NCBI RefSeq assembly: GCF_900142675.1
Contig: NZ_FRBS01000006.1
Coordinates: 62,001-126,000, forward strand
DNA from: Shouchella rhizosphaerae
GTDB taxonomy: Bacteria; Bacillota; Bacilli; Bacillales; Bacillaceae_D
DNA: 64,000 nucleotides
Reading direction: 5' to 3'
Below are positions 1 to 8,251 of the stretch, piece after piece. Each line of letters opens with the position of its first letter. Position 1 is the stretch's first letter. The position numbers and the translations under genes were made by a program. The notes below the pieces were generated by a model. That model did no database searches. It was not told the origin of the DNA and saw nothing but the letters and a program-made list of their open reading frames with translations.

Positions 1-677
1 GTAAGTTGAACGTCCCGTTTTACCATGCCTATGGCTTAACGGAAACGGCCCCGCTCGTATCGTTTTCCCGTTTAAAAAGCCACCAGAAAAAGTGGGGCAA
101 AGGCGAGCAATATCAAGCGAAGGCAAAACAAGGAATGGCCGTTCCGTTAATCGACATCAAAGGCGTGAACGCCAATGGGGAGATCCCTTGGAATGGAGAA
201 GAAATGGGCGAGTTGCTCATCCGAGGCCCTTGGGTTGCCAACCGTTATTTTCACGATGAACGGAGTACAGAAGCATTCAAAGACGGTTGGTTCCATACTG
301 GAGATGTAGTCACGATTGACGAGGAGGGAGCCATTAAGATCGTTGATCGCACGAAGGATTTAATCAAAAGTGGCGGGGAATGGATTTCTTCCGTTGATTT
401 GGAAAATGCGATTATGTCTCACGAAGCTGTACTCGAAGCAGCAGTGGTCGCTGTGCCCCATGATAAGTGGCAAGAACGCCCAGTCGCTTGCGTTGTATTA
501 AAAAATGACAAACAGGCGACAAAAGAAGAAATTGTCGACTATTTGAAACCACAGTTTGCCAAATGGTGGCTGCCTGACGACGTCGTCTTCATGGAGGCAT
601 TGCCGAAAACATCAGTCGGCAAATTTCTAAAACGTGCTTTGCGGAAGGAACTGTTCAATCAAAGCCGTTTTTTATAG
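1..677 (+). CDS. acyl-CoA synthetase (AMP-forming), C-terminal part, cut by window start
   Basis: Only the last ~225 residues are in the window; the frame is open through base 1, so the first in-frame TTG at 6 is not the real start. Visible adenylation-family motifs are YGLTETAP, the hinge region WFHTGDV followed by DRTKDLIKSGGEWIS, and the C-terminal lysine motif KTSVGKFLKR. These enzymes activate a carboxylic acid with ATP and load it on CoA. The GGEWIS form of the hinge is usual in medium/long-chain fatty acyl-CoA ligases (FadD/YhfL-like), but the substrate cannot be read. A terminator follows at 713-739, so it ends its own transcript. Confidence 0.85.
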   Translation, partial: KLNVPFYHAYGLTETAPLVSFSRLKSHQKKWGKGEQYQAKAKQGMAVPLIDIKGVNANGEIPWNGEEMGELLIRGPWVANRYFHDERSTEAFKDGWFHTGDVVTIDEEGAIKIVDRTKDLIKSGGEWISSVDLENAIMSHEAVLEAAVVAVPHDKWQERPVACVVLKNDKQATKEEIVDYLKPQFAKWWLPDDVVFMEALPKTSVGKFLKRALRKELFNQSRFL

Positions 678-712
678 GAGGAAGACGGTAAAGTTGATAA
701 GCTTGATTTGAT

Positions 713-739
713 GACGGTACAGCGGTGTACCGTCTTTTT
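713..739 (+). terminator. intrinsic terminator after the acyl-CoA synthetase
   Basis: Perfect 9-bp stem GACGGTACA / TGTACCGTC with a GCGG loop, followed directly by TTTTT. It separates the first gene from the next unit. Confidence 0.85.
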
Positions 740-834
740 ATTGTACATTAATAGAGTACTGTCTCTACCCTTGATGATAAACAAGGGAAATTTTGCTTTT
801 CCTTTTATTTATGTAAACGTCAATGATCTATCGG

Positions 835-863
835 TTGACAATTTTGTCACGATCGCCTACGAT
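835..863 (+). promoter_or_regulatory. sigma-A type promoter for the yhfT/yhfS-like unit
   Basis: TTGACA at 835-840, 17-bp spacer, TACGAT at 858-863. It lies 35 bp before the GTG start at 898, whose ribosome site is at 881-890, so spacing is consistent with a short leader. Confidence 0.6.
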
Positions 864-897
864 GGCACCATTCAATGGACAAAGAGGTGGAACGTAC

Positions 898-2307
898 GTG
901 CATATCGCCGATCAGATTTTGAAAAATGGAGGCATGCTGCCTCATAAAACCGCATTGGTCTATAAAGACCGGACACGTACGTATCGTGACGTGGAGACAG
1001 ACTTGCACAGCTATCGAAACGCCTTGTCGGCTAAAGCAAAGGAATGTGGGTTCGTTCGCCCGCTTGCTTTTGCCATTGACATTGAAAACCAAGATGAGCT
1101 ATTGCTTGTGTTTTTGGCAGCAGCAAGCTTAGGGTGGACAGGCATTCCGTTAAACAGAAAATGGACAAACAATGAACGTTTGCAGGCATTAGCGCGTGCT
1201 GAAGCAGATGTGCTCTTTACGGATAGGCCCATTTCCGAAGCCGAATGTGCAGTGTGGGACAGCAGACAGGTCAATGAAACGACTGAAATAGAGGCAGATC
1301 GATTCGCCCAAGGGAACGATCTCTTTTACCTAGGGTTTACCTCTGGCAGCACAGGAGCGCCAAAAGCGTATGTCCGTACGCATCACTCATGGACAACAAG
1401 TTTCCAACCAGCGGCAGAAACGTTTCAGCTGCAAAGCACAAACCGAGTGAGTGTGCCTGGTTCACTGTTCCACTCACTGTTTTTGTTTGCCGCTGTCCAT
1501 ACGCTCCATATGGGGGCGACTCTTTATTTGGAACCGACGTTTTCGCCGTTTGACGTTTTAGAAACGATAAAGGGTGAGCAAGTCGATGTGATTTATGGTG
1601 TACCCACAATGATTGAAGCATTTGTGAAGGCAAGCAGCAACGAGACTCTTGAGCAAGTCGATACCATCATTGTGTCAGGGGCAAAATGGTCGAAAATCCA
1701 GGTTGGCCGGGCGCAAACACAGTTTCCAAACGCAAAGCTGTATGAATTTTATGGTGCTTCTGAGCTAAGTTTTATTTCTAGTTTGCACCACCGTAGCCAA
1801 AGCACTCTTCCTCCGACGGCAGTAGGGCGGCCATTTCCAGGGGTGACGATCCAAGCGGACGATGAAGGGATGTTGCATATAAAGAGCCCTTATTTGTTTG
1901 CTGGCTACAAAGGAGGGGCGCCTGTAAAAGAGTGGGAAACGGTTGGCGACATTGGCTTTATTGACAAAACAGGGGTTGTTCACGTAAAAGGGCGAAAAGG
2001 CAATATGCTCATCATTGGCGGCATCAATGTCTACCCTGAGGAAGTGGAACAGTTGGCAAAAGAGATCGAAGGCGTTGAAGAAGCGATTGCGATCGGCAAG
2101 GCCCATCCCTATTGGGGCAGCCAAATGGAACTTTACATAAAAGGCCGGTATTTGTCGCAAGAAGACAAAAAGCAGATTCGTACACGCCTAAAAGAGGTGC
2201 TGCCTCCGATTAAACGTCCACGGCGTCTCCACCTTGTAGAGGCGTTTCCACTTTTGCCGAGCGGAAAAGTGGACCGCCAAGCATTAAGGAGTGGCCGTTA
2301 TGAGTGA
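898..2307 (+). CDS. yhfT: AMP-binding acyl-CoA ligase, YhfT-like
   Basis: Adenylate-forming enzyme of 469 residues. The GTG at 898 is chosen because AAAGAGGTGG stands 7 bases before it; longer in-frame starts lack such a site and overlap the promoter. Motifs in order: P-loop-like GFTSGSTGAPK (about residue 145), YEFYGASE, VGDIGF, GRKGNMLIIGG and the C-terminal LPSGKVDRQAL with the catalytic lysine. Predicted to make an acyl-CoA or acyl-adenylate in the cytoplasm. It overlaps the thiolase-like gene by 8 bp, the same pairing as Bacillus subtilis yhfT/yhfS. Real substrate unknown; the symbol is by family and context. Confidence 0.8.
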   Translation: MHIADQILKNGGMLPHKTALVYKDRTRTYRDVETDLHSYRNALSAKAKECGFVRPLAFAIDIENQDELLLVFLAAASLGWTGIPLNRKWTNNERLQALARAEADVLFTDRPISEAECAVWDSRQVNETTEIEADRFAQGNDLFYLGFTSGSTGAPKAYVRTHHSWTTSFQPAAETFQLQSTNRVSVPGSLFHSLFLFAAVHTLHMGATLYLEPTFSPFDVLETIKGEQVDVIYGVPTMIEAFVKASSNETLEQVDTIIVSGAKWSKIQVGRAQTQFPNAKLYEFYGASELSFISSLHHRSQSTLPPTAVGRPFPGVTIQADDEGMLHIKSPYLFAGYKGGAPVKEWETVGDIGFIDKTGVVHVKGRKGNMLIIGGINVYPEEVEQLAKEIEGVEEAIAIGKAHPYWGSQMELYIKGRYLSQEDKKQIRTRLKEVLPPIKRPRRLHLVEAFPLLPSGKVDRQALRSGRYE

Positions 2308-3436
2308 TGTGTTCATCGTAAGGGCAAAACGGACAGCTGTTGGCAAAATTGGCGGCATTCTAGCCACGCAGCGTCCAGAAGTGTTAGCCGCCTCTGTCAT
2401 AAAAGAAATCGTTGCTGGCCTTCCTTTTCCTGAGATTGATGGAGTGGTGCTTGGCAACGCTGTTGGCGAAGGGGGAAATATAGCACGCCTCTCGTTGTTA
2501 GAAAGCGGTCTGCCTGTTGACGTGCCAGGGGTAACGGTCGATGTCCAATGTGGTTCTGGATTAGAAGCGATCATCGTTGCGGCAAGGCATATACAAGCAG
2601 GAGATGGCGATGTCTATTTGGCCGGCGGCGTAGAAAGCACAAGTCTTGAGCCGAAACGGATTGCCGTTAACATGAACGGAAATAGACGAGAGTGGCACGA
2701 GACAATCGAACGTGCCCGCTTCTCGCCGGAATCGCTAGGGGACCCCGATATGGCTGAAGCGGCAGAGAATGTGGCTGAACAAAGGAAAATTGGCCGGGAT
2801 GCACAGGACGAGTACACCGCTGAGAGTTACAGGCGCGCATGGGCAGCAGAACAACAGGGCCTTTTTCGTGACGAAAAAATTGCAGCACACCGTGATCTTG
2901 CTGATGAAGGCATTCGGCAAATGCCCGATCGGCTTTTAAAACGAGTGCCGCCGCTTTACAACGGAGGGACCGTAACAGCAGCCAACTCATGCGCAAAATC
3001 GGATGGAGCGGCTCTCGTATTGCTCATGTCAAAGCAAGCGTGCGTGCGTTACCGTATGAAACCAATGCTTGCATTTGTCGATGCTGCAAGAGCAGGCTAC
3101 GATCCCCACTTTGCAAGTATGAGCCCAGTGCCTGCGATCCGCAAACTGTTGGCAAAACAAAAACGGAATCTATCAGACATTGATTTGATTGAGTTGAACG
3201 AGGCGTACGCGGTTCAGATGGTAGCGCTCCAACAAGAGCTTGGCCTAGACAAAGAAAAACTAAATGTCAGCGGCGGCGCTTTAGCCATAGGGCACCCGTA
3301 CGGGGCATCTGGGGCGATAAACGTTTGCCGTCTAGCATCCGAAATGAAACGCCGTGATGCCAAGTTTGGCTTGAGCGCCATTGGTGCAGCAGGAGGGTTA
3401 GGAATAGCGGCGTTGTTTGCGAATGTTGTTGAATAA
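2300..3436 (+). CDS. yhfS: thiolase-family protein, YhfS-like, second cysteine motif lost
   Basis: 378 residues; ATG at 2300 with TAAGGAG upstream, overlapping the previous stop. Thiolase landmarks are the nucleophile loop VDVQCGSGLEA (Cys near 80), NEAYA and GGALAIGHPYGASGA with the catalytic His. The C-terminal CxG motif that carries the acid/base cysteine in classical thiolases is absent; the matching stretch reads AIGAAGGLG. The protein may therefore do a one-cysteine reaction (decarboxylating or SCP2-like) or a modified condensation rather than normal acetoacetyl-CoA cleavage. Co-transcribed with the acyl-CoA ligase, implying it acts on that CoA product. Confidence 0.8.
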   Translation: MSDVFIVRAKRTAVGKIGGILATQRPEVLAASVIKEIVAGLPFPEIDGVVLGNAVGEGGNIARLSLLESGLPVDVPGVTVDVQCGSGLEAIIVAARHIQAGDGDVYLAGGVESTSLEPKRIAVNMNGNRREWHETIERARFSPESLGDPDMAEAAENVAEQRKIGRDAQDEYTAESYRRAWAAEQQGLFRDEKIAAHRDLADEGIRQMPDRLLKRVPPLYNGGTVTAANSCAKSDGAALVLLMSKQACVRYRMKPMLAFVDAARAGYDPHFASMSPVPAIRKLLAKQKRNLSDIDLIELNEAYAVQMVALQQELGLDKEKLNVSGGALAIGHPYGASGAINVCRLASEMKRRDAKFGLSAIGAAGGLGIAALFANVVE

Positions 3437-3499
3437 GCATTTGTAGAGGGGCTGCTCAGCATTTTCCCAACATGTTTTCCTACTTGGGAAATATCGGAT

Positions 3500-4431
3500 T
3501 TGTCTATTATTTTCCACTACTCACTAGTTAGTTTTCGCCATGACATCCTTGCCACCCAGTTTAAAAAAGTAGAAGAGCATTCGGCTAAACTAGCAGAAAT
3601 CGGAGAGTTGGCGGAATCGTCACTTGATCGTACACTGAACTATTTTTATTATTTCGTAAGCGCCCAAAAGGAATATGTCCACGAGCGCTACCGCTCAGCG
3701 ATTAAGCTATTGCGAAAAGCTGAAGAATTTTTAGCTTGTTTGCATGACGATGCCGAGGAAGCTGAATTCTCCATGTATGCAGGGGTGCTTTTTTATCGTT
3801 TAAATCAGTATCCTGTGGCAGCATCCTACATGGAAGAAGCTTATCGGATTTTCAAAAGACTAAACTACGAAGAATCTTATTTGAATGGACAAATCGTTTT
3901 AGCAGGCATTGATTCAGAATTGGGTCATTCACAAAAGGCTCAAGTAAGACTGAAAGAAGCATTAAGTGAGTCAGATAAGTATCCTGTTGTAGGGGATTAA
4001 TTTATAGGGTAATTGCGCTTGATCACATAAGAAATGAACGTTATTACGAAGCAGAAGACAGTTTGCAATTAGCTTTATCAATTAAGGAGCATGCAAACCA
4101 TCAAGTTGGAGCAAAATCCCAATATAACTTAGGTAATGTTTTGTTAAGACAAGGAAAAAAAGAAGAAGGTCTTGGGAGCCTCTTACTATAAAAACATCGA
4201 ATATCAAGCTCGTTGCCTTCGACTAGAGGGCTTTATATCGATGAAAATATGGCTCTAGTGGATCAAGCAATTGAAAAACTAGAGTTAAGAGGATTATTTT
4301 ATGAGGTATCCGATATTGCTGAAGAAGCAGGTAACTATGCAGAAAAAAGAGGAGATTTTGAGTCTGCATTGAAGTTTTTTAAAGTAGCTTACGTTGCACG
4401 ACTAAATCAAAATATGGGGGCTTGCCAATAA
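3500..4431 (+). pseudogene. broken Rap-family (TPR) response regulator aspartate phosphatase
   Basis: Rap-like TPR sequence is spread over shifted frames. 3500-4000 carries LDRTLNYFYYFVSAQKEY and ESYLNGQIVLAGIDSELG and stops after VVGD. The match goes on in another frame from about 3994 (RVIALDHIRNERYYEAE, SQYNLGNVLLRQGK), shifts again near 4178 (SYYKNIEYQARCLRLEG), and returns at 4213-4431 (ENMALVDQAIEKLE, ESALKFFKVAYVARL). At least three frameshifts are needed, and the N-terminal helical bundle (about 70 residues) is missing. Rap proteins dephosphorylate Spo0F or block ComA-type regulators and are inhibited by their Phr peptide; this copy cannot make a full protein. Confidence 0.8.
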
Positions 4432-4553
4432 TGAAGAAACTATTGGTTGCAAGTTTGATGGCATTTGCTTTTGTAGCTACAGTAAGTTTAAGTCATGCAC
4501 AAGCTGAAACAGTGGAAATTGAATCAAAAGAAAAAGTAGAAATAGGCGGATAA
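4431..4553 (+). CDS. Phr-like secreted signal peptide precursor
   Basis: A 40-residue ORF whose ATG overlaps the rap remnant stop by one base (TAATG), the usual rap-phr arrangement. It begins MKKLLVASLMAFAFVATVSL, a lysine-led hydrophobic export signal ending near SHAQA, then a short charged tail ETVEIESKEKVEIGG. Phr precursors are exported, trimmed, and re-imported as 5-7 residue peptides by the oligopeptide permease to inhibit the cognate Rap. The mature peptide probably lies at the C-terminal end, but the exact cut is not determinable here. Intact, although its neighbouring rap is broken. Confidence 0.7.
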   Translation: MKKLLVASLMAFAFVATVSLSHAQAETVEIESKEKVEIGG

Positions 4554-4655
4554 ATATAGCGAGCGGTTTTATTGAATAACTGAACTGGTTTGCTATTAAC
4601 AAGACAAACAAATCTGGAAGTGTAATTCAATTAAACCAAAAGCATGAAAACGTAA

Positions 4656-4681
4656 CCCTGCCTTAGTAGCAGGTCTTTTTC
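4656..4681 (+). terminator. terminator after rap/phr remnant
   Basis: CCTGC / GCAGG stem with a 7-base loop, followed by TCTTTTT. The stretch from here to 4953 otherwise holds only a tiny 12-codon ORF (MNSVNFGDNLAF, 4804-4842) with a GAGGTG before it, which I do not recognise, and the ribosome site of the LXG helper. Confidence 0.65.
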
Positions 4682-4953
4682 TCGTTTTCAGATAGTTGAA
4701 AATCCTATCGTCTTGTTTTATGTTAGTTATATGGAGAATGATGGAAGATAGCGAACAATAGTGTTTGCGGAAAAACTTAATACTGTCCCAAAGAGGTGAC
4801 AAGATGAACTCCGTAAATTTCGGGGATAACTTAGCCTTTTAGCCAGACAGAAGCGAAATGGGTGTGCGACCAGGCAAGTACTTGTTTCCAAACAAGCAAA
4901 ACAAAACAACAATCGCGTTAAAAGCGGCGAGATAGGAAAGGAGGAGAGAACCG

Positions 4954-5217
4954 ATGCCTGAAATCAAAATCGACGAAGGCTCCGTGCTCAGCGCTTTAAG
5001 CGAAACGGAGGAACAGGCCAGCTATTCCGTGTCGGATCACGAGCCTGCGATCCATACGTCGTCGATGGCCTTTCTCCATTCATTGCTGGAAGTAGAAAGC
5101 GGGTATGCCGACCAATTCAATCGCTATTTGGACGTCGTGAAAAACGTACAAGCAGAAACAAAAGAACTCGTTCAAACATACGGAGTTGTAGACAAGATGC
5201 TGGCAAGCCGCCGATAA
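4954..5217 (+). CDS. LXG-associated small helical protein (YwqI/DUF5344-like)
   Basis: 87 residues, ATG preceded by AAAGGAGGAG. Mostly charged and helical with no signal peptide (MPEIKIDEGSVLSALSETEE; ESGYADQFNRYLDVVKNVQAETKELV). Short helical proteins of this size lie directly upstream of LXG toxins and act as targeting partners for export through the type VII (ESX/Yuk) system. The family assignment comes from size, helical pattern and position 19 bp before the LXG gene. The second helper often found (DUF5082-like) is not seen here. Confidence 0.7.
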   Translation: MPEIKIDEGSVLSALSETEEQASYSVSDHEPAIHTSSMAFLHSLLEVESGYADQFNRYLDVVKNVQAETKELVQTYGVVDKMLASRR

Positions 5218-5236
5218 CACAGAAAGGAACAGACGG

Positions 5237-6988
5237 ATGAACACACTTGACGTACAAGAAGTACTCGATGCACTTGACGAAATCGTGGAACGAAAGCTTC
5301 ACGATCAAGCCCAGCTCGAACGCTTGCAGGCCAGCATCCAGAAGATCATCCACCTCGATTCCCTGCAAGGCGAAGGGGGCGAAGCAATCAAAGACCATTT
5401 TGCGACGCTCCATCTCCCTGTATTGACAGCGTTCCAGCTTTTCATCGGCCAATACATCGAACAATTGAAGCAAATCCGCTCGAATCTGCTAAACTTTGAA
5501 AGCCGCTCCGCTCTGATTCGAGAAGAATTTCTCGCTGATGTCAAAACCGGCCTGGATCGAGTCGAGCGCTATGCGATTGAAGACGCGACAGCGATTGAGT
5601 CGATTCGCGCTTCCATCGCCGACCTATTGCCACTGCCCCCGTTCTCAATGGAACCAGTCCTTCGCTACGCCCAACAAGGCAAAGACCATGTCCGTGTAAC
5701 GGCGGAAAGGCTTGGCAACTTGGACGAAGCCAACGACACGGTGCTCGCAAGCGCAAAAAGCACCTTGCAAGAACTGACGACCGTCGTCAGCCAAGTAGCC
5801 AACTGGACCAGTGGCGGCGTGATCCCCTCCCCAGAAACGCAGGCGGAGATCAATGCCAATATGGAAGAGCTGTACCAAAATGTCGTGACACAAGCGCTCC
5901 AAATGGCCCCACTAGACCAAAGCCATATCGAAAGCCGCGAAGGGGATCTGTACCAAGACGTGTTGCCGCTAGAATTTCTGTATACAGGCGCCTACGCCCC
6001 TCTATACGGTAGCCTGAAAGCAGCTAACTGGTATTACTTGAACCATTTCCCTGTCAGTGCCATCCTAAGCAATGAACAGGCGCTGCAAGCGTGCCGAGCG
6101 CCAGCGATGGGAGCAACCCATGCCGTTACCCCGGCGTATTTCCCGTTATTTGCGCGCCTATCGACTTTGCCGGCAAACGCGACCGTCTCGCCGGCAATCC
6201 TGACACGGCAACTGAAACAGCTGGTTCCGATCCAATACCAGTGGTACCAAGCCCAGCTCCGTACCCAAGCGATTCAAACGGATACGTCGCAAGTAGTCAC
6301 CACACCAGGATATATGTTTACGGATCAAGAAGTCGCAGCTATCAACACGTATCTTGAGAACAACCCTCCTAACGAGGAGAGGTTGAATACAAATCCCATT
6401 GTTGCTGGAGTGGTCGACTTTTTATTTGGTGACTACATCACGCTCGCCGACCCAGAAGCTTCGCTCGGGGAGAAAGCCTTGGCAACGACGTTTATCTTAG
6501 TGAAGCCAGCGAAAGTGGGAGAAGTAGTATATGACTTGTCGAAGGCGAGGAAGGTAAAGACTGGGGGGAAGGGTGCGCCTAATGCTAATAAAAAATTCTC
6601 TGAAATGAGTGCTGATGAACAATTAGCTATAGCAAAGCAGTATTCACGGAGAGCACCAATCGAAGTACCAGAAAACGCGAACATGAAGGCTAAGTCAATG
6701 GCTGGTGGTTATGAACAAATAACCTACAAATGGAATGACGGAACATACAAATACGAAGTAAGATGGCACACTAGAACTTCTGGAGCTCCTGCTGATCAAG
6801 GAAACACTTGGGTAATTCAAAGAACAATTCCAGGTAGTGGTGGGAATAAACCACAATCCTTCTTCAAGATTGGAGAAAATGAGTGGGTTGAGGGGTATAA
6901 ATGGTATGATGCAATTGCCGCCAGAAAAGCGGGAACTGCTACTCCAGAACAAGTTAGAATTTTAGATCAAGGGCATTGGAAGGAGTAA
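5237..6988 (+). CDS. LXG-domain polymorphic toxin
   Basis: 583 residues with an AGAAAGGAAC ribosome site. N-terminal LXG domain (about 1-220, helical, starting MNTLDVQEVLDALDEIVERK) for type VII secretion, a middle helical linker, then a pre-toxin segment GDYITLADPEASLGEKALA...KPAKVGEVVYDLSKA ending in KTGGKG at about residue 445. The last ~135 residues form a separate AT-richer toxin module (YEVRWHTRTSGAP, QGNTWVIQRTIPG, ATPEQVRILDQGHWKE). I recognise this as a recurrent polymorphic-toxin C-terminus but cannot name the activity. No signal peptide, as expected. Immunity gene follows after 3 bp. Confidence 0.88.
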   Translation: MNTLDVQEVLDALDEIVERKLHDQAQLERLQASIQKIIHLDSLQGEGGEAIKDHFATLHLPVLTAFQLFIGQYIEQLKQIRSNLLNFESRSALIREEFLADVKTGLDRVERYAIEDATAIESIRASIADLLPLPPFSMEPVLRYAQQGKDHVRVTAERLGNLDEANDTVLASAKSTLQELTTVVSQVANWTSGGVIPSPETQAEINANMEELYQNVVTQALQMAPLDQSHIESREGDLYQDVLPLEFLYTGAYAPLYGSLKAANWYYLNHFPVSAILSNEQALQACRAPAMGATHAVTPAYFPLFARLSTLPANATVSPAILTRQLKQLVPIQYQWYQAQLRTQAIQTDTSQVVTTPGYMFTDQEVAAINTYLENNPPNEERLNTNPIVAGVVDFLFGDYITLADPEASLGEKALATTFILVKPAKVGEVVYDLSKARKVKTGGKGAPNANKKFSEMSADEQLAIAKQYSRRAPIEVPENANMKAKSMAGGYEQITYKWNDGTYKYEVRWHTRTSGAPADQGNTWVIQRTIPGSGGNKPQSFFKIGENEWVEGYKWYDAIAARKAGTATPEQVRILDQGHWKE

Positions 6989-6991
6989 AGT

Positions 6992-7396
6992 ATGAAAACG
7001 GAAATAGTTAATGATTCCTACTATACAGGGTTTGAAGGAGAGCCTGAAATTGCTTTTGTCTATGAAAAGACCAATGAAAGACAAGTTCTTAAAATGTGGA
7101 CTGGTTACTTTGAAACCATGTTAGATTTAATATGTCAGTATGAATCTTACAATGAGGGTATTTTGCATGAATATTACGTTCATGAAGGTTGGTACGAGGA
7201 AAGTCCTTGGGAATTAACAAATCTTGATGCTACTATTCGGTTGTTTAAATCATTTAATTTACAAAGCGTGGATGTAAAGGCCGTTGATGCCTCTCCGAAT
7301 ATTGTACCCACGCTTCCTGAAGTTGCACGTGAGATTACACATTTTTTAGAACAAGCCAAGAGTAATGAAAGCAATGTATATATAGTTTATGATTAA
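6992..7396 (+). CDS. candidate immunity protein for the LXG toxin
   Basis: 134 residues, acidic, no membrane segment or signal peptide (starts MKTEIVNDSYYTGFEGEPE). It begins 3 bp after the toxin stop, with GGAAGGAGTAAAG inside the toxin end as ribosome site. Cytoplasmic proteins in this position neutralise the cognate toxin by binding it. The base composition (AT-rich) matches the toxin module rather than the GC-richer LXG part, so toxin tip and immunity gene appear to have arrived together. I do not recognise a named immunity family. Confidence 0.7.
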   Translation: MKTEIVNDSYYTGFEGEPEIAFVYEKTNERQVLKMWTGYFETMLDLICQYESYNEGILHEYYVHEGWYEESPWELTNLDATIRLFKSFNLQSVDVKAVDASPNIVPTLPEVAREITHFLEQAKSNESNVYIVYD

Positions 7397-7569
7397 TCTT
7401 ATATGTTAAGCTCGAGCATCAAGCAACGTCCATTAAGTGGGCGAGAAACAACGAATTCAAGCAAATTCGACTATTTTAGTAGTTTTAGTAGATGTAGGGG
7501 AAAGACATTCTATCGTCACTACTTACTTCATTTTAGAAACAACACTATGGTATTATGAACAAAGCTTGA

Positions 7570-7692
7570 TTCGATAACTTTTCAATTGATTATAATGCTG
7601 AGGATTTAATTGGAAGAGATGGTTTAGTTATGATTGATTTTGATACCGATATATGGGGTTCGAATAAACAATGTCTAAATGGAATGGATTAA
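7570..7692 (+). pseudogene. short immunity-like gene remnant
   Basis: An open stretch of 40 codons without a start, reading DNFSIDYNAEDLIGRDGLVMIDFD and ending at TAA 7690-7692. It has the look of a C-terminal fragment of a small soluble immunity protein and is followed by a terminator. No parent gene is identifiable; the region before it (7397-7569) holds nothing else I can support. Confidence 0.35.
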
Positions 7693-7718
7693 TACCTTTA
7701 GGATATTTTCTAAAAATC

Positions 7719-7752
7719 ACCTTGATTGGCTATATGCCTTTCAAGGTTTTTT
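7719..7752 (+). terminator. terminator after immunity-gene remnant
   Basis: ACCTTGA / TCAAGGT stem with a 15-base loop followed by TTTTT. Marks the end of the first LXG transcript. Confidence 0.6.
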
Positions 7753-7971
7753 ACTTTAAGATCTTTATGCGTAAAAGCAAGATGACTTTTGAATCAAAAA
7801 CTCATGATGGTTAGCAAACATACTAGATTAGCTGCAGTGACATTTAAATATAACTACTACACTTACTACTTGATTTAAATTTACACATGAGAATGACAAA
7901 GCTCATTGTGATAAATAAGGAAACAAACTTGTATATAAGAAAATGAATGAATCAATAAAAGAAAAAGTTTT

Positions 7972-8151
7972 ATGTTTAAGTATACATTGAAAAACTATTA
8001 TGTGAGATTCATAACTCATGAAGGTTATACCATCATGGAATGTGGTTTTAATTATAATGAACTGCTCCCAATGAACTGCTCCCGAAAAATGAACACTTTA
8101 AAAAGTTCGTTACTTGGGTTTTTGTGTTCTTTTACAACGAACCCATTATAA
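7972..8151 (+). pseudogene. truncated ORF, probable immunity remnant joined to foreign sequence
   Basis: ATG-led 59-codon ORF. The first half (MFKYTLKNYYVRFITHEGY, then MECGFNYNELLP) looks like part of a compact soluble protein of the immunity type. At 8057-8084 a 14-bp unit ATGAACTGCTCCC(A/G) is repeated twice, and after it the reading becomes low-quality. TGAACTGCTCCC with a GAACAC that follows recalls IS3-family ends, but no transposase is present. The 7753-7971 and 8152-8251 flanks are AT-rich with no gene. Confidence 0.3.
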
Positions 8152-8251
8152 TCAAATCAACCAATAAGAACAATAAATGTAAAAATGAGTAAACAATTTT
8201 TGCATTTCTTGAGTAGAAAAGTCAGAATTAAACCATTTGCTTGCCAGTACC

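Noticed and set aside
4804-4842. 12-codon ORF MNSVNFGDNLAF before the LXG locus
   Set aside because: Has a GAGGTG before it but is too short to support as a gene.
8057-8084. Two 14-bp repeats as a CRISPR array
   Set aside because: Directly adjacent copies without spacers; only two units.
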